A program made the position numbers and the translations under genes. The notes below the pieces were generated by a model. That model was not told where the DNA came from. It saw nothing but the letters and a program-made list of their open reading frames with translations, and searched no databases. A stretch of DNA of 53,401 bases from Anaerostipes sp. MSJ-23 (GTDB lineage Bacteria > Bacillota > Clostridia > Lachnospirales > Lachnospiraceae), in NCBI RefSeq assembly GCF_018918155.1, contig NZ_JAHLPY010000019.1, positions 1 to 53,401 of the forward strand. Reading direction: 5' to 3'. Each line of letters starts with the position of its first letter. The stretch's first letter is position 1. This document shows, in pieces, positions 1 to 9,395 of this stretch.

Positions 1-140
1 CTTTATCCTTGTTATTACTGTTCTTAAAGAACGTTCGTCGATTTTTACTAAAATCGTCTGAAAAATTCAATTGAATTTTCAAGGTTGTCTTATTGTTCAG
101 TTGTCAATGTTCTGTGATTTGCTTCTGTGTGTAAGAAGCT
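1..140 (-). other. Probable rRNA operon leader (16S gene itself lies left of the window)
   Basis: Read on the minus strand this stretch holds AGAACATTGACAACTGAAC followed by an A-rich run. This closely resembles the conserved leader found just upstream of 16S rRNA in Firmicutes (the TTGAAAACTGAAC type). It lies directly downstream of four tandem strong promoters. No mature rRNA sequence is inside the window, so the identity of the operon is inferred; a tRNA cluster is the alternative. Confidence 0.65.
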
Positions 141-145
141 TTTCT

Positions 146-452
146 ATTATATCACTCTGTTCTTTGTTTGTCAAGAACTTTTTTTATTTATTTTTTTGCT
201 TTTGATGTTTTCTCATCGCCAGCAACTTTTATATCATACCATCTCAATTCTTATTTGTCAAGAACTTTTTCTTTGATATTTTAGAATGTTCTGATCATCT
301 CTGTCAGCAACTTTTATAAGATATCATAAATACTTCGTTCTGTCAAGAATTTTTTCCTTCTTTTTTCTATAAGAAACGATGTCTGATTTTGTTTTTTTGT
401 GTCACTTTCTCAGCGACTTGACTATCTTATCATTTCATTTCATTCTTGTCAA
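146..452 (-). promoter_or_regulatory. Four tandem sigma-A promoters, rRNA-type
   Basis: Four perfect TTGACA -35 boxes on the minus strand lie at 169-174, 256-261, 341-346 and 447-452. Each has a 17-base spacer to a -10 box: TATAAT at 146-151, TATGAT at 233-238, TATCTT at 318-323 and TAAGAT at 424-429. The -35 boxes are spaced 85 to 106 bases apart. Multiple near-consensus promoters in series are characteristic of rRNA operons. All point left, out of the window. There is no protein gene in this 500-base gap. Confidence 0.85.
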
Positions 453-474
453 CCATTAATTTTATTTTATAAAA

Positions 475-511
475 AAAGGAGAGTATATCCCTTTTCCATA
501 TACTCTCCTTT
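475..511 (-). terminator. Rho-independent terminator after hypE
   Basis: A perfect 14-base stem (475-488 with 498-511) has a 9-base loop. On the minus strand it runs into a T tract (A tract at 471-477). It closes the hyp operon just before the rRNA-type promoters and may also act on the plus strand. Confidence 0.85.
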
Positions 512-515
512 ATGG

Positions 516-1520
516 TTAGCAAATTCTTGGAAGTAATTCTCCACCTGGTTGCGGTAATAAAGTTTCTGCTCCAATTTCAGTTGTCATAACAACCTTTCCT
601 TCATTTTCTTCTGTAATTTCACCAATGATTGCTGCATTTTTTGAATATTTTCCTTCATGTAAAACATCTAGAATCTTTGGTGCCGTCTCTTTTGATGTAA
701 TAACAACCAACGTTCCTTCATTTGCAAGATAAAGCGGATCAAGTCCTAACATGCCACAAACACCTTTCACTGCTCCATCAACTGGAATTGCTTCGGAATC
801 AAGGCGTACTCCAACATGACTTTCCGCAGCAATTTCATAAAGGACCGTACCAACACCACCTCTTGTTGCATCACGAATTACATGAATATCTTTACTTGCT
901 TCAATCATAGACTCTACAGTTCCCCATAAAGGTGCGCAATCACTCTGAATATCTGCTTCAATTCCAAGATCTTCTCTCTCAAGAAGAATTGTACATCCAT
1001 GCCGTCCAATATCTCCCGTTACGATTATAATGTCTCCTGGTTTTGCAAAAGCTCCAGATGTATGAACGCCATCTTGTAATTTTCCAATTCCTGTTGTTGT
1101 AATAAAGACCTGGTCTACTTGTCCCTTCCCTGCAACTTTTGTATCTCCAGCTACAATCTTCACACCAGCTTCTTTTGCTGTTTTTTCCATATAAGACGCT
1201 ATTTTTTCCAGTTTTTCAAATGGAAATCCTTCTTCTATAACAAAAGAACATGTCATATACATTGGTTTTGCACCCATGCATGCCAAATCATTTACTGTTC
1301 CGCAAATGCTTAACTTCCCAATATTTCCTCCTGGAAATTCAAATGGAGAAACGATAAATCCATCCGTTGTCATTGCAATTTTCCCGCTTCCAACATCTAA
1401 AACTGCAGCATCATCTGCCGTAAATTCTGGATTTGAAAAATGTGCCTTAAATACTTCTTCTATTAACTGTGCTGTTTGTTTTCCGCCCGCACCATGAGCA
1501 AGTGTTACTACTTTTTCCAT
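516..1520 (-). CDS. hypE: HypE, carbamoyl-dehydratase of Fe(CN)2CO assembly
   Basis: HypE uses ATP to dehydrate a thiocarbamate on its C-terminal cysteine to a thiocyanate, which is passed to the HypC-HypD complex as the cyanide ligand. The 334-residue product starts with the typical TLAHGAGGK glycine motif, has PurM/AIR-synthase type segments (TADDAAVLD, DATRGGVGTVLYEIA) and ends in PRIC. The conserved last Cys that carries the carbamoyl group is therefore intact. The ATG is preceded by a GGAGAG site, 11 bases after hypD stops. It is the last gene of the 11-gene operon and follows hypF, hypC and hypD. Nothing looks broken. In [NiFe]-hydrogenase producers the partner genes hypA and hypB are normally near; they are not seen here. 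Confidence 0.96.
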   Translation of the reverse strand: MEKVVTLAHGAGGKQTAQLIEEVFKAHFSNPEFTADDAAVLDVGSGKIAMTTDGFIVSPFEFPGGNIGKLSICGTVNDLACMGAKPMYMTCSFVIEEGFPFEKLEKIASYMEKTAKEAGVKIVAGDTKVAGKGQVDQVFITTTGIGKLQDGVHTSGAFAKPGDIIIVTGDIGRHGCTILLEREDLGIEADIQSDCAPLWGTVESMIEASKDIHVIRDATRGGVGTVLYEIAAESHVGVRLDSEAIPVDGAVKGVCGMLGLDPLYLANEGTLVVITSKETAPKILDVLHEGKYSKNAAIIGEITEENEGKVVMTTEIGAETLLPQPGGELLPRIC

Positions 1521-1531
1521 TGTTCTCTCCT

Positions 1532-2581
1532 CTATTCATTTCCACCATATTGATAATAAGCTGAACATGCACCTTCATTTGATACCATACAAGCACCAAC
1601 CGGATGTTGTGGGTTACAAGCTTTTCCAAATACCTTACAATCTGACGGCTTACATTTTCCCTGAAGAACCTCTCCACAACGACAAGCTGGATTACTTCTT
1701 CCTTCAATCTTTGGAAGCTGAAATTTCAAACGTGCATCGTAAGATTTATATTCTTTTCGAAGTTTCTGTCCAGAATTTTTAATAATTCCAAGGCCCCTCC
1801 ACTCAGAATCACAGGACTCCATGACTTCCGCAATTAATTTCTGAGCCGGAAGATTTCCTTCTGATTTTACAACTCTTGGATAGCAATTAACAAAAAACGG
1901 TTTTCCTGTTTTTGATTTTTCAATAATCACTGCTAATGCTGTCAAAAGTTCTTTTGCTGTAAATCCAGCTACCACACCAGAAACACCTTCTTTCGTCAAT
2001 TCCTCGCAAAGTTTTGTTCCAGTAATTGCATTGACATGACCTGGATAAAGAAACGCATCTGCACTCCCTTTCAATGCCTCATAAGCATTTGGCATTGTTT
2101 TATTTGCCACAAGTAATGAAAAATTTGAAAGATTTTCTTCTTTTGCACGCTTTACTGCTAAACAAGCTGCAGGAATCGTTGTTTCAAATCCAACCGCAAG
2201 AAATACATACTGTTTTTCTGGATTCTTTTTTGCAAGTTCTACTGCATCCAATGGAGTATATACAATTTGAATTTTTGCCCCCTTGGAACGCGCATCTGAA
2301 AGACTCATCTTTGTTCCAGGTACTCGAATTAAATCTCCAAAAGTACAGATAACCGCATCTTTTTCCAGTGCAAGCATAACTGCCTCATCAATATATCCCA
2401 CAGGTGTTACACAGACTGGACATCCTGGTCCTGAAATCAATTCAATCTGTGGTGGAAGAATCTTACGAATTCCTAAGCGAAAAATTTCATGCGTATGTGT
2501 TCCACATACTTCCATAATTCGAATTTTTTCACCATCATAAGATTCTATGATCTCTTTTGCTGTTTTTTTCTTTTCTTCCAT
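1532..2581 (-). CDS. hypD: HypD, iron-sulfur scaffold for the Fe(CN)2CO group
   Basis: HypD and HypC together hold the iron that receives two cyanides and one carbon monoxide. The 349-residue protein shows the invariant family motifs: CGTHTHE around residue 26, GPGCPVC around residues 51-57 (the CxxC pair), and a C-terminal cysteine-rich stretch (residues ~299-340: CRCGEVL, KPSDCKVFGKAC, GACMVSNEGACS) that carries the [4Fe-4S] cluster. Length is close to the usual ~370. It lies between hypC and hypE with short gaps. All catalytic cysteines are present, so the protein is expected to be active. Confidence 0.96.
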   Translation of the reverse strand: MEEKKKTAKEIIESYDGEKIRIMEVCGTHTHEIFRLGIRKILPPQIELISGPGCPVCVTPVGYIDEAVMLALEKDAVICTFGDLIRVPGTKMSLSDARSKGAKIQIVYTPLDAVELAKKNPEKQYVFLAVGFETTIPAACLAVKRAKEENLSNFSLLVANKTMPNAYEALKGSADAFLYPGHVNAITGTKLCEELTKEGVSGVVAGFTAKELLTALAVIIEKSKTGKPFFVNCYPRVVKSEGNLPAQKLIAEVMESCDSEWRGLGIIKNSGQKLRKEYKSYDARLKFQLPKIEGRSNPACRCGEVLQGKCKPSDCKVFGKACNPQHPVGACMVSNEGACSAYYQYGGNE

Positions 2582-2597
2582 ATCAACTCACCACTTA

Positions 2598-2804
2598 TTA
2601 TAAAAGATCCATAATCTCATCTGTTTCATCTTTATCATCGTCTGTTATTTTTGCAATGGCAATTCCTGCATGTACCATAACATATTCTCCTGGTTCTAGA
2701 TTTTCAATCAATTCTGCAGAAACTTCCCTTTTTGCACCAGAAGCATCTACTACTGCCATTCCATTTTTTACTCCTACAACTTTTGCTGCTAATCCAACAC
2801 ACAT
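2598..2804 (-). CDS. hypC: HypC, small chaperone of Fe(CN)2CO assembly
   Basis: This 68-residue HypC/HupF family protein begins MCVGLAAKVV, so the essential Cys2 that binds iron with HypD is exposed once the first Met is removed. The OB-fold signature GEYVMVHAGIAIAKI is present. The length is on the short side of the family (70-90) but complete. It starts one base after hypF stops. HypC normally hands the finished iron group to the large subunit of a [NiFe] hydrogenase. No such subunit is in the window, so its acceptor is open. Confidence 0.95.
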   Translation of the reverse strand: MCVGLAAKVVGVKNGMAVVDASGAKREVSAELIENLEPGEYVMVHAGIAIAKITDDDKDETDEIMDLL

Positions 2805-2805
2805 G

Positions 2806-5133
2806 TTATTTCTCCTCCTTATTTATCCTTGCCATAGCTGCTACTGCTTGTCCAAGAGCAATTCCTCCATCATTCGGTGGAATCAAACTATGACGTAATA
2901 CGCTAAATTTATTTTTTACTAATTGTTCTTCACATAGTCTCAAAAGAAGCTGATTTTGAAAAACACCACCACTTAGTGCACAGGTTTTTATCCCCGTCTG
3001 TTTTGAAACCATTTTACATCCTTCTACAATCTGATCGGCCAAAATTTTATGGAAGAAATAAGCTAATTTTCCTACACTTTCTCCATTTAATTTTCGTTCT
3101 ATTATCTCCTTTACCAAAAGATTCGTTGAAAGACGCGCCGGTTGTTTTTCATCTTCTTCCTCGTTTATTACTAAAAGCTGTGGCTGCTTTTCTTCTTCTC
3201 CGTTACACTCCTCCCATTCTTCTGCTGCAAACTGAAGCGAAGTAGAAGCTTCTCCTTCAAAGGTCGAAGATGTTCGAATTCCTAAAATAGCACTAACCGC
3301 ATCAAACAACCGGCCTGCACTGGTGGATTTTACACAATTAATCTTTCTCTGTGCCATTTTTTCATATAATCTCTGCATCTTTTCGTTACAAAGATTTAAA
3401 CGATTACAAATGTCTGCCGCCTGATCCTGATACAAATCATTTATCATAGAAACTGCAATTCTCCAACCTTCTTTTGCAGAAATATCTCCTCCAATTTGCC
3501 AAAATGGATGAATGCTTAATTTCCTTTGAAAACCATAAAAATCAGCGACAAGAATTTCTCCACCCCAGATACTTCCATCCAATCCATATCCAGTTCCATC
3601 AAAAGAAACCCCTATCACAGGATCACAATAATCATTTTCTGCCATACATGATACAATATGTGCATAATGATGTTGCACCTGTATCATTGGAATTTTTTGT
3701 TCCTGCGCTACTAATGTTGTGTTGTACTTTGGATGCATATCACAAACAACAACATCAGGTTTTGTTTCTAATAATTCTTCCATCCTCTGAATAGATTCTT
3801 CCAAAGCCTGCACCGTTCTCAAATCTTCCATATCTCCCACATAAGGCGACGGATAAAACAATTGATTTTTTCCAATACAAAATGTATTTTTCAACTCTCC
3901 ACCAACTGCCAAAACCTGCCCTTGAAATTTTTCTGACAACATCACCGGAAGTGGCGCATATCCTCTAGAGCGACGAATCATATAAGGTTTTCCTTTATAA
4001 AAATCCATCACCGAATCATCTGCTCGCAGGCGAATCTTACGATTATTCGAAAGAATTAAATCGCAAAAATGAGATAATTCTTTGATTGCATCTTCATCTG
4101 TACGACAAATCGGTGCACCAGAAACATTTCCACTTGTCATCACAAGGCAATCTGTTCCAAGATCTATATCATCACCATAATCAAAAATAAGCATCTGAAC
4201 GGGTGCATATGGGAGCATTACTCCTATTTTTGGATTTCCTGGTGCAACATCTTTTGCTAAAGTCCCTTTTTCCCCTTTTTTTAAAAGAAGAATTGGTTTT
4301 TGATGACCATCTAGGATTTCTTCTTGTGCCGTTTCTATCATACATTCTCTCTTTACGGTATCAAGGTCTTTCATCATAACTGCAAAGGGCTTTGCTGGTC
4401 GATTTTTTAACTTTCGAAGTCTCAACACTGCCTCCTCATTTTTGGCATTACAGCATAAATGAAACCCTCCAATTCCTTTAATTGCCACAATTTTTCCATC
4501 TTTAATTGCCTGTCTTGTTACTCGAATTGCTTCCTGACCTCTTTCATTTCTTCCTATTATATAAACTTCCGGTCCACAATCATTACAACAAACCGGCTGA
4601 GCATCGTATCGTCTTGTTTCAGCATGTGTATATTCATATGTACACTCCGAACACATTGGAAACTCTTTCATACTCGTTCGCTCTCTATCATAAGGCATTG
4701 CATCAAGAATCGTCAATCTTGGCCCACAAGCCGTACAATTAATAAATGGATGCAAATATCTTCGATTTTTTGGATCATACAATTCCTGCTTACATTTCGG
4801 ACAAGTTGCAATATCTGGTGAAACAAAAATATCTCCCTCTTCTTTCTGACTTTCAACAATCTCAAAGGAAGAAAATACAATATCCTCACAATCTGAAAGA
4901 TCAATTTTTAAAATAGCAGAACGTTCTGGTGGACATTCTTTTAAATCACGATAAAACGTTTTTAATTGTTTTTCATTCCCACGGGCATAAATTTCAACAT
5001 AAGAACCTTTATTAGCAACACTTCCTGTAATACCGGAGGCATCTGCAATCCTACTAACAAACGGTCGAAAACCAACTCCCTGTACAATTCCATAAACCCG
5101 GATAACTTTTGTTTTTTTCTTATCTTCCATCAT
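2806..5133 (-). CDS. hypF: HypF, carbamoyltransferase for cyanide ligand synthesis
   Basis: HypF converts carbamoyl phosphate and ATP to carbamoyl-adenylate and carbamoylates the C-terminal Cys of HypE. Domains in order are an N-terminal acylphosphatase (GIVQGVGFRPFV), two zinc-finger blocks (CPKC...CTAC and CSEC...CNDC), a YrdC-like domain (KIVAIKGIGGFHL) and a Kae1-like C-terminal domain (HHYAHIVSCM, FDGTGYGLDG, LSGGVFQN). I chose the ATG at 5133 because GGGGA lies about 8 bases upstream; the reading frame is open to 5154. An adjacent ATG at 5130 is equally possible. The start lies inside the 3' end of the upstream nitrogenase-like gene, indicating translational coupling. The length of about 775 is normal. 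Confidence 0.95.
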   Translation of the reverse strand: MMEDKKKTKVIRVYGIVQGVGFRPFVSRIADASGITGSVANKGSYVEIYARGNEKQLKTFYRDLKECPPERSAILKIDLSDCEDIVFSSFEIVESQKEEGDIFVSPDIATCPKCKQELYDPKNRRYLHPFINCTACGPRLTILDAMPYDRERTSMKEFPMCSECTYEYTHAETRRYDAQPVCCNDCGPEVYIIGRNERGQEAIRVTRQAIKDGKIVAIKGIGGFHLCCNAKNEEAVLRLRKLKNRPAKPFAVMMKDLDTVKRECMIETAQEEILDGHQKPILLLKKGEKGTLAKDVAPGNPKIGVMLPYAPVQMLIFDYGDDIDLGTDCLVMTSGNVSGAPICRTDEDAIKELSHFCDLILSNNRKIRLRADDSVMDFYKGKPYMIRRSRGYAPLPVMLSEKFQGQVLAVGGELKNTFCIGKNQLFYPSPYVGDMEDLRTVQALEESIQRMEELLETKPDVVVCDMHPKYNTTLVAQEQKIPMIQVQHHYAHIVSCMAENDYCDPVIGVSFDGTGYGLDGSIWGGEILVADFYGFQRKLSIHPFWQIGGDISAKEGWRIAVSMINDLYQDQAADICNRLNLCNEKMQRLYEKMAQRKINCVKSTSAGRLFDAVSAILGIRTSSTFEGEASTSLQFAAEEWEECNGEEEKQPQLLVINEEEDEKQPARLSTNLLVKEIIERKLNGESVGKLAYFFHKILADQIVEGCKMVSKQTGIKTCALSGGVFQNQLLLRLCEEQLVKNKFSVLRHSLIPPNDGGIALGQAVAAMARINKEEK

Positions 5134-6181
5134 ATAATTTCCCCGAAACTGCAAAATGTGGAATTGAAATATACGTTCCTTTAAATTCTTTTAATGGACG
5201 ATGTAATAATGCATCACCAATAATAACATCATATTGTTCCTCTTCTACATGTTTTATAAATCCGTCTTCTGTTTTAAATACAAGATCTCCTTCTTCTTTC
5301 AAATCTTTTGGCTGCATAAACCATGTACCAACGTTCAATTCCATTTTCTCTCCCTTATGAGATAATCGAATATTTTCTCGAATTTCATTTGCTGCCACCT
5401 GTTGATGTACGATCAAAACTTTTTTCCCTGAAATTTGCTTCAATTGATTTAAAAAGTTCTCTCCCAAAAATGGATATGTGACTTCATATGGTATTCCAAA
5501 ATTTTTTTCCATATATTTTGCAGGTTTTAATCCTGCAGGAGCTACAACCAAATTTTTTTGTACACTTCCGGCAAGTTTCACTTCTTCAAGACCACTTCCC
5601 ATTCCGTAACTATAAATTCTTTCAAAGCCTTCTTTTTGAAGCTTTTCTTGTAAAAAAGTATCCCCTTGCGTCAGACTAATATCAAGTGGGGTCATTCCAA
5701 TGACACCTACTGCTTTATCATCTCGTTCCACATCTTTTCTTGCAAATTTTCGAAACAAAGCAAGGTAAGTCTCTTCTTCTCCTTCATCATATAAACGAGT
5801 ACCAGTACACTCTATCGCAATGACTGGCATCTGACATCGTTTTTCCCCCATACGTTCCAGTGCCCGATAGTCGGTTGCAATCACAGCTGGCACCGGTGTT
5901 CCAATCACAGCTGCAAACTTCGCATGAACTTTCTGAGCAGTATCTTTTAATTTATCTACTAAACGATCATCTCTTCCAAGAATTGCATCCATATCACGAA
6001 GCCCTGCACTAAAAATTGCACTCTGATGTTCAAACCATCGCGGTTCATCAAAACCACAAATATTTCCTGTACATCCACCGGCATCACAAATGACAGTAAT
6101 CCCTTCTAAATCATATAAAACAGATGTTGCTCCGGACTGATCAGGAGCAAATGGTGATAAATACTTTAATAATCCTTTCAC
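5120..6181 (-). CDS. Nitrogenase component-1-like subunit, short K/B-type (first pair)
   Basis: The 353-residue protein belongs to the nitrogenase/protochlorophyllide-reductase component 1 superfamily. N-terminal features are GATSVLYDLEGITVICDAGGC (given in two parts: GATSVLYDLEG then DAGGC) and DEPRWF; the C-terminus has VIIGDALLHRP and PHFAVSG, as in NifK/BchB. Only Cys37 is shared with its paralogue at 8238-9395. The third P-cluster-type Cys seen in nitrogenase is replaced by the TPVPAVIATD segment. It overlaps the preceding gene by one base and hypF by 14. It probably forms a heterodimer with the 432-residue protein and takes electrons from the NifH-like ATPase. The substrate is unknown; it is not a nitrogen-fixing NifK, being far shorter and lacking its ligands. 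Confidence 0.85.
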   Translation of the reverse strand: MKGLLKYLSPFAPDQSGATSVLYDLEGITVICDAGGCTGNICGFDEPRWFEHQSAIFSAGLRDMDAILGRDDRLVDKLKDTAQKVHAKFAAVIGTPVPAVIATDYRALERMGEKRCQMPVIAIECTGTRLYDEGEEETYLALFRKFARKDVERDDKAVGVIGMTPLDISLTQGDTFLQEKLQKEGFERIYSYGMGSGLEEVKLAGSVQKNLVVAPAGLKPAKYMEKNFGIPYEVTYPFLGENFLNQLKQISGKKVLIVHQQVAANEIRENIRLSHKGEKMELNVGTWFMQPKDLKEEGDLVFKTEDGFIKHVEEEQYDVIIGDALLHRPLKEFKGTYISIPHFAVSGKLYDGR

Positions 6182-7479
6182 TATACATTCCTCCGATCCA
6201 TTGCTTCTTTTAACTGTTCAAATAAATGCTGCAAGCCACAATAACCAAATGGCTGCCTTTCTTCATTCCATGACACATTGACTGCATCCGGATGATAATA
6301 ATTAGCATCCATTCCAATAGTCATTTCAACTTTGCTGTCACTACAATCATAATACATCATTGTCGGCGAAAGGTTTGTATATATTTTTGTGTGTGGACTT
6401 AATTGTGCTATCTTTTTAATATAAACAAACTTTTCCGGAGTTACTGTTCCATAAATTTCTTTTACCTGATGGCCATAACGAAGCAGGGCAAGAGCAAGCT
6501 CAAAAGTATCTGCATTTAAACATTCTCCAATTGCAAATGATGTTGATGGATATGCATTTGTAAAAGCATTGATAGCTTTCTTTGCCTGATCATAATATTT
6601 CTGATCATCAATTTTAATTCCAAGTGCTGCTGCAAACAACTCATATTGCCGCTTGATTTTATCAATTTGATATAAACGGGTTAACTCAATGGAAGGAATT
6701 TCAAGGCGTTTTTTTATATCTTCTGCTGCCAAACGACATTCTGGATTTAACACAAGATTAAAATTAGCTTCAGCCATAGACATATATTCTTCAAAGTCTT
6801 TACATCTTGAAATTTCATTGATTTTTTTCACACCAGCAGATCTTAAGATCTCATATAATTCCATATCATCAAAAAATGGTGCAAATTCTCCAAGAAGATT
6901 TACTGTTGTTCCAACTCTTTTGCGTTTCTCAAGTAAGGAATATACCGATTTACGAACAGCTGTCATTGGTGGAACTCTTCCTTCTCTTGTCAGTGCATAC
7001 ATATAGCATGGAAGTACCGGTATTCCAACCGCATCCGTCGCCTTTTTACAAACGCGCTCCATATCGGTCCCCAGCAATGCATCTACACAAGTAATACAAA
7101 TCATAACCGCAGATGGTGGCATATCCAAAGAATCAACAACCTCTTTCACTGCCTTTGAAATCTTATTCAAATGACGTCCGGTAACAATATCTGTATCATC
7201 CATTAATAGATAAAAAAATCGTTCTCCATATCCGCCAAGCTCACTAAGCATCGTTGTATTTCTTCCGCAGCAACCAGGTGCAACCAGTAGCTCCACAGAA
7301 CCAGGAATCGCAAGTCCTGCTCTCTTTACCCCAAATCCTTGGGCCCCAGGAGAGTTAAAAGATAAAGTTGCCGGAGAACTATAGATCAAATGCTTTGATG
7401 ACTTTAATTCATCTGGAATCTGATCTTTTCCACACTCTGCCAATTCTTTTGCCTCAATATAATAAACTTCTTTTTTCAT
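6181..7479 (-). CDS. Nitrogenase component-1-like subunit, longer D/N-type (first pair)
   Basis: The 432-residue protein is of the nitrogenase component 1 superfamily. LLVAPGCCGRNTTML (Cys70, Cys71) matches the second cluster-ligand region of NifD/BchN, and MICITCVDALLGTDME (Cys128, Cys131) the third. The first ligand position reads NSPGAQG with no Cys. Cys70 and Cys131 are conserved in the paralogue at 9392-10729. Classic FeMo-cofactor ligands cannot be assigned. It begins directly after the NifH-like gene and overlaps its partner by one base, so the two subunits are likely made together. It is best described as an uncharacterised nitrogenase-like reductase subunit of unknown substrate. Confidence 0.85.
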   Translation of the reverse strand: MKKEVYYIEAKELAECGKDQIPDELKSSKHLIYSSPATLSFNSPGAQGFGVKRAGLAIPGSVELLVAPGCCGRNTTMLSELGGYGERFFYLLMDDTDIVTGRHLNKISKAVKEVVDSLDMPPSAVMICITCVDALLGTDMERVCKKATDAVGIPVLPCYMYALTREGRVPPMTAVRKSVYSLLEKRKRVGTTVNLLGEFAPFFDDMELYEILRSAGVKKINEISRCKDFEEYMSMAEANFNLVLNPECRLAAEDIKKRLEIPSIELTRLYQIDKIKRQYELFAAALGIKIDDQKYYDQAKKAINAFTNAYPSTSFAIGECLNADTFELALALLRYGHQVKEIYGTVTPEKFVYIKKIAQLSPHTKIYTNLSPTMMYYDCSDSKVEMTIGMDANYYHPDAVNVSWNEERQPFGYCGLQHLFEQLKEAMDRRNV

Positions 7480-8235
7480 TTACTCTTTATCCTCCAGAAG
7501 ACGTTTGGCAAGATCAAGATAAACCTTGCTCACTTGTAGCTGTGGATCTCCCTCCACTACAGTTTTTCCAAGATCTTCATAATGTATAATGTCCTGGCTT
7601 CTTGGAATATCCGCTATGATTTCAAGACCACTGTTTTTTGCAAATTCTTCTACTTTTTCTCGCTCATTTTCTACATTTCTTCTATTTAAAATAATTCCCT
7701 TCACCGTAGCATATCCACGATCTTCAAAATTATTAACTGCCGTATTGATATTATTAGCCGCATAAAGGGCCATTTTTTCTCCAGAAGTCACAATCAAAAT
7801 TTCACTTGCATATCCTTCTCTAATTGGTGCTGCAAATCCACCACAAACAACATCTCCAAGGACATCATAAAGGACTACATCCGGCTTATATATCTCAAAT
7901 AATTCCAAATCTTCCAACAAACTAAATGTAGTAATAATTCCTCTCCCTGCACATCCAAGACCAGGTGTTGGACCTCCAGTTTCAATACAAAGAACTCCAC
8001 CAAAACCCTCCTTGGCAATTGGATCAAGCGTTTCTGGTTCTTCGTCAAATTCTCGAATATAATTCATAACAGGTTTTACCGGATCTCCATTTAATAAATT
8101 AATCGTAGAATCTGCTTTTGGATCACATCCTATCTGAATGACCTTTTTCCCAAGAGTCGCAAATGCCGCTGCAAGATTACTAGTTGTTGTAGATTTTCCA
8201 ATTCCACCTTTCCCGTAAATTGCTAATTTTAACAT
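7480..8235 (-). CDS. NifH-like ATP-dependent electron donor (first triplet)
   Basis: The 251-residue NifH/BchL family protein has all functional motifs. They are the P-loop GKGGIGKST at residues 8-16, switch [10 protein letters not shown], the first cluster Cys in GLGCAGRG, and switch II with the second cluster Cys in [13 protein letters not shown] homodimer would carry one [4Fe-4S] cluster between subunits and pass electrons to the component-1-like pair encoded just downstream. Length is slightly below NifH (about 275-295) with a shorter C-terminus. It starts two bases after the upstream gene ends. A second, divergent copy is at 10726-11478, suggesting one reductase per component-1 pair. Confidence 0.92.
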   Translation of the reverse strand: MLKLAIYGKGGIGKSTTTSNLAAAFATLGKKVIQIGCDPKADSTINLLNGDPVKPVMNYIREFDEEPETLDPIAKEGFGGVLCIETGGPTPGLGCAGRGIITTFSLLEDLELFEIYKPDVVLYDVLGDVVCGGFAAPIREGYASEILIVTSGEKMALYAANNINTAVNNFEDRGYATVKGIILNRRNVENEREKVEEFAKNSGLEIIADIPRSQDIIHYEDLGKTVVEGDPQLQVSKVYLDLAKRLLEDKE

Positions 8236-8237
8236 AC

Positions 8238-9395
8238 TTATCTTAAACCTCCTGTTTCTTCAAATTCCCGGTCTATCAGATCCGGTATCTTATTTTCATA
8301 AATTCTTCCAGAAAATGCAATATGACCGAGTGGATAAAAAGATGCTTTCTTTGGACATAAAGGTTTGTATAATGGATCTGCAATCACTATATCCATCCCT
8401 TCTAATGCCTCCATAAGATCATCTTCCTCCGGTGTCTGTTTATCCATAGACCGAAGGATCATTTCCTCTGTCTCTAATGGACATAAAACTTCACACGAAA
8501 TACCATATTGCTGTTCTATCTCACCTGCAAGAGATGTGGCATAAACACTTTCTCCAATAATCGCTGCTTTTTTTTCTGATCTAATATCTGCTTTATATTT
8601 TTGACAGACAACCTGGCTTTTTCCTGTCTCCAATGATTCTTTCAGACAATGCTCAACTGTCGCTGCAAATAATTTTCCAACCGGAACTCCAACCACATAT
8701 GGAATATCAAATTCCTCTTCCATTTTTTTTGCAATTTCCATTGCTCCATAAGAAATAACAAGATTCACCTGAGCTTTTCCTGCCTTAGAAAGTTCTTCCA
8801 GTGAACTTCCCATCGCAAAACACGCTCCTGTTTGCATCCCTATATTTTTTATCCAACGCCGAATAGAATCAATACTTCCATTAAGTGAAAAATCAAGCGG
8901 TGTTGCTCCTAAAATATTAACTTTGGTTTGCGTACTTTTTAAAACTTCTTTTTTACAAAAACGGTCCACAATTGCATCAAACGCCATCGATATTCCACTT
9001 AAATATCCATTCATTCCGTTTGCTTCCAATCCAAAAGAAGGAATCCCTGTCTCTTCTTCTATGACCGCTGCAATTGCTTTTAAATCCGTTCCAATCATAT
9101 ATGGAATAGGGGCACCGACAAGTGCAATAAATTTTGGCTTCATCTGCTGTGCCGTCTCAATAACGTCATGAATTAACTTATCGTCATCTCCCATGATCGC
9201 TTCCATCTCAGAAATTGCTGAAATATAAATCATGCTTTCCATATCATACCATCTTGGTTCATCATGTGTTGTATATGTTGAATTGCATCCAGATGCATCA
9301 TGCATCACAACCATTCCGCCAAGTTCATACAAAGCGGAACAAATGCCAAATTCATCCGATGAATATGTTGAAATTAATCCTGCTACCTGTTTCAT
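8238..9395 (-). CDS. Nitrogenase component-1-like subunit, short K/B-type (second pair)
   Basis: This 385-residue protein is the paralogue of the one at 5120-6181. The shared backbone includes [19 protein letters not shown] (Cys37), [20 protein letters not shown], a central [13 protein letters not shown] like GMGSGLEEVKLAG, and the C-terminal [10 protein letters not shown] and HIAFSGRIY. Asp33 and Cys37 are the polar positions kept in both copies. The ATG overlaps the upstream stop (ATGA), a sign of coupled translation. It is predicted to pair with the 445-residue protein. Its C-terminal tail ([11 protein letters not shown]) is longer than in the first copy. Function unknown; the family assignment is firm, the reaction is not. 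Confidence 0.84.
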   Translation of the reverse strand: MKQVAGLISTYSSDEFGICSALYELGGMVVMHDASGCNSTYTTHDEPRWYDMESMIYISAISEMEAIMGDDDKLIHDVIETAQQMKPKFIALVGAPIPYMIGTDLKAIAAVIEEETGIPSFGLEANGMNGYLSGISMAFDAIVDRFCKKEVLKSTQTKVNILGATPLDFSLNGSIDSIRRWIKNIGMQTGACFAMGSSLEELSKAGKAQVNLVISYGAMEIAKKMEEEFDIPYVVGVPVGKLFAATVEHCLKESLETGKSQVVCQKYKADIRSEKKAAIIGESVYATSLAGEIEQQYGISCEVLCPLETEEMILRSMDKQTPEEDDLMEALEGMDIVIADPLYKPLCPKKASFYPLGHIAFSGRIYENKIPDLIDREFEETGGLR

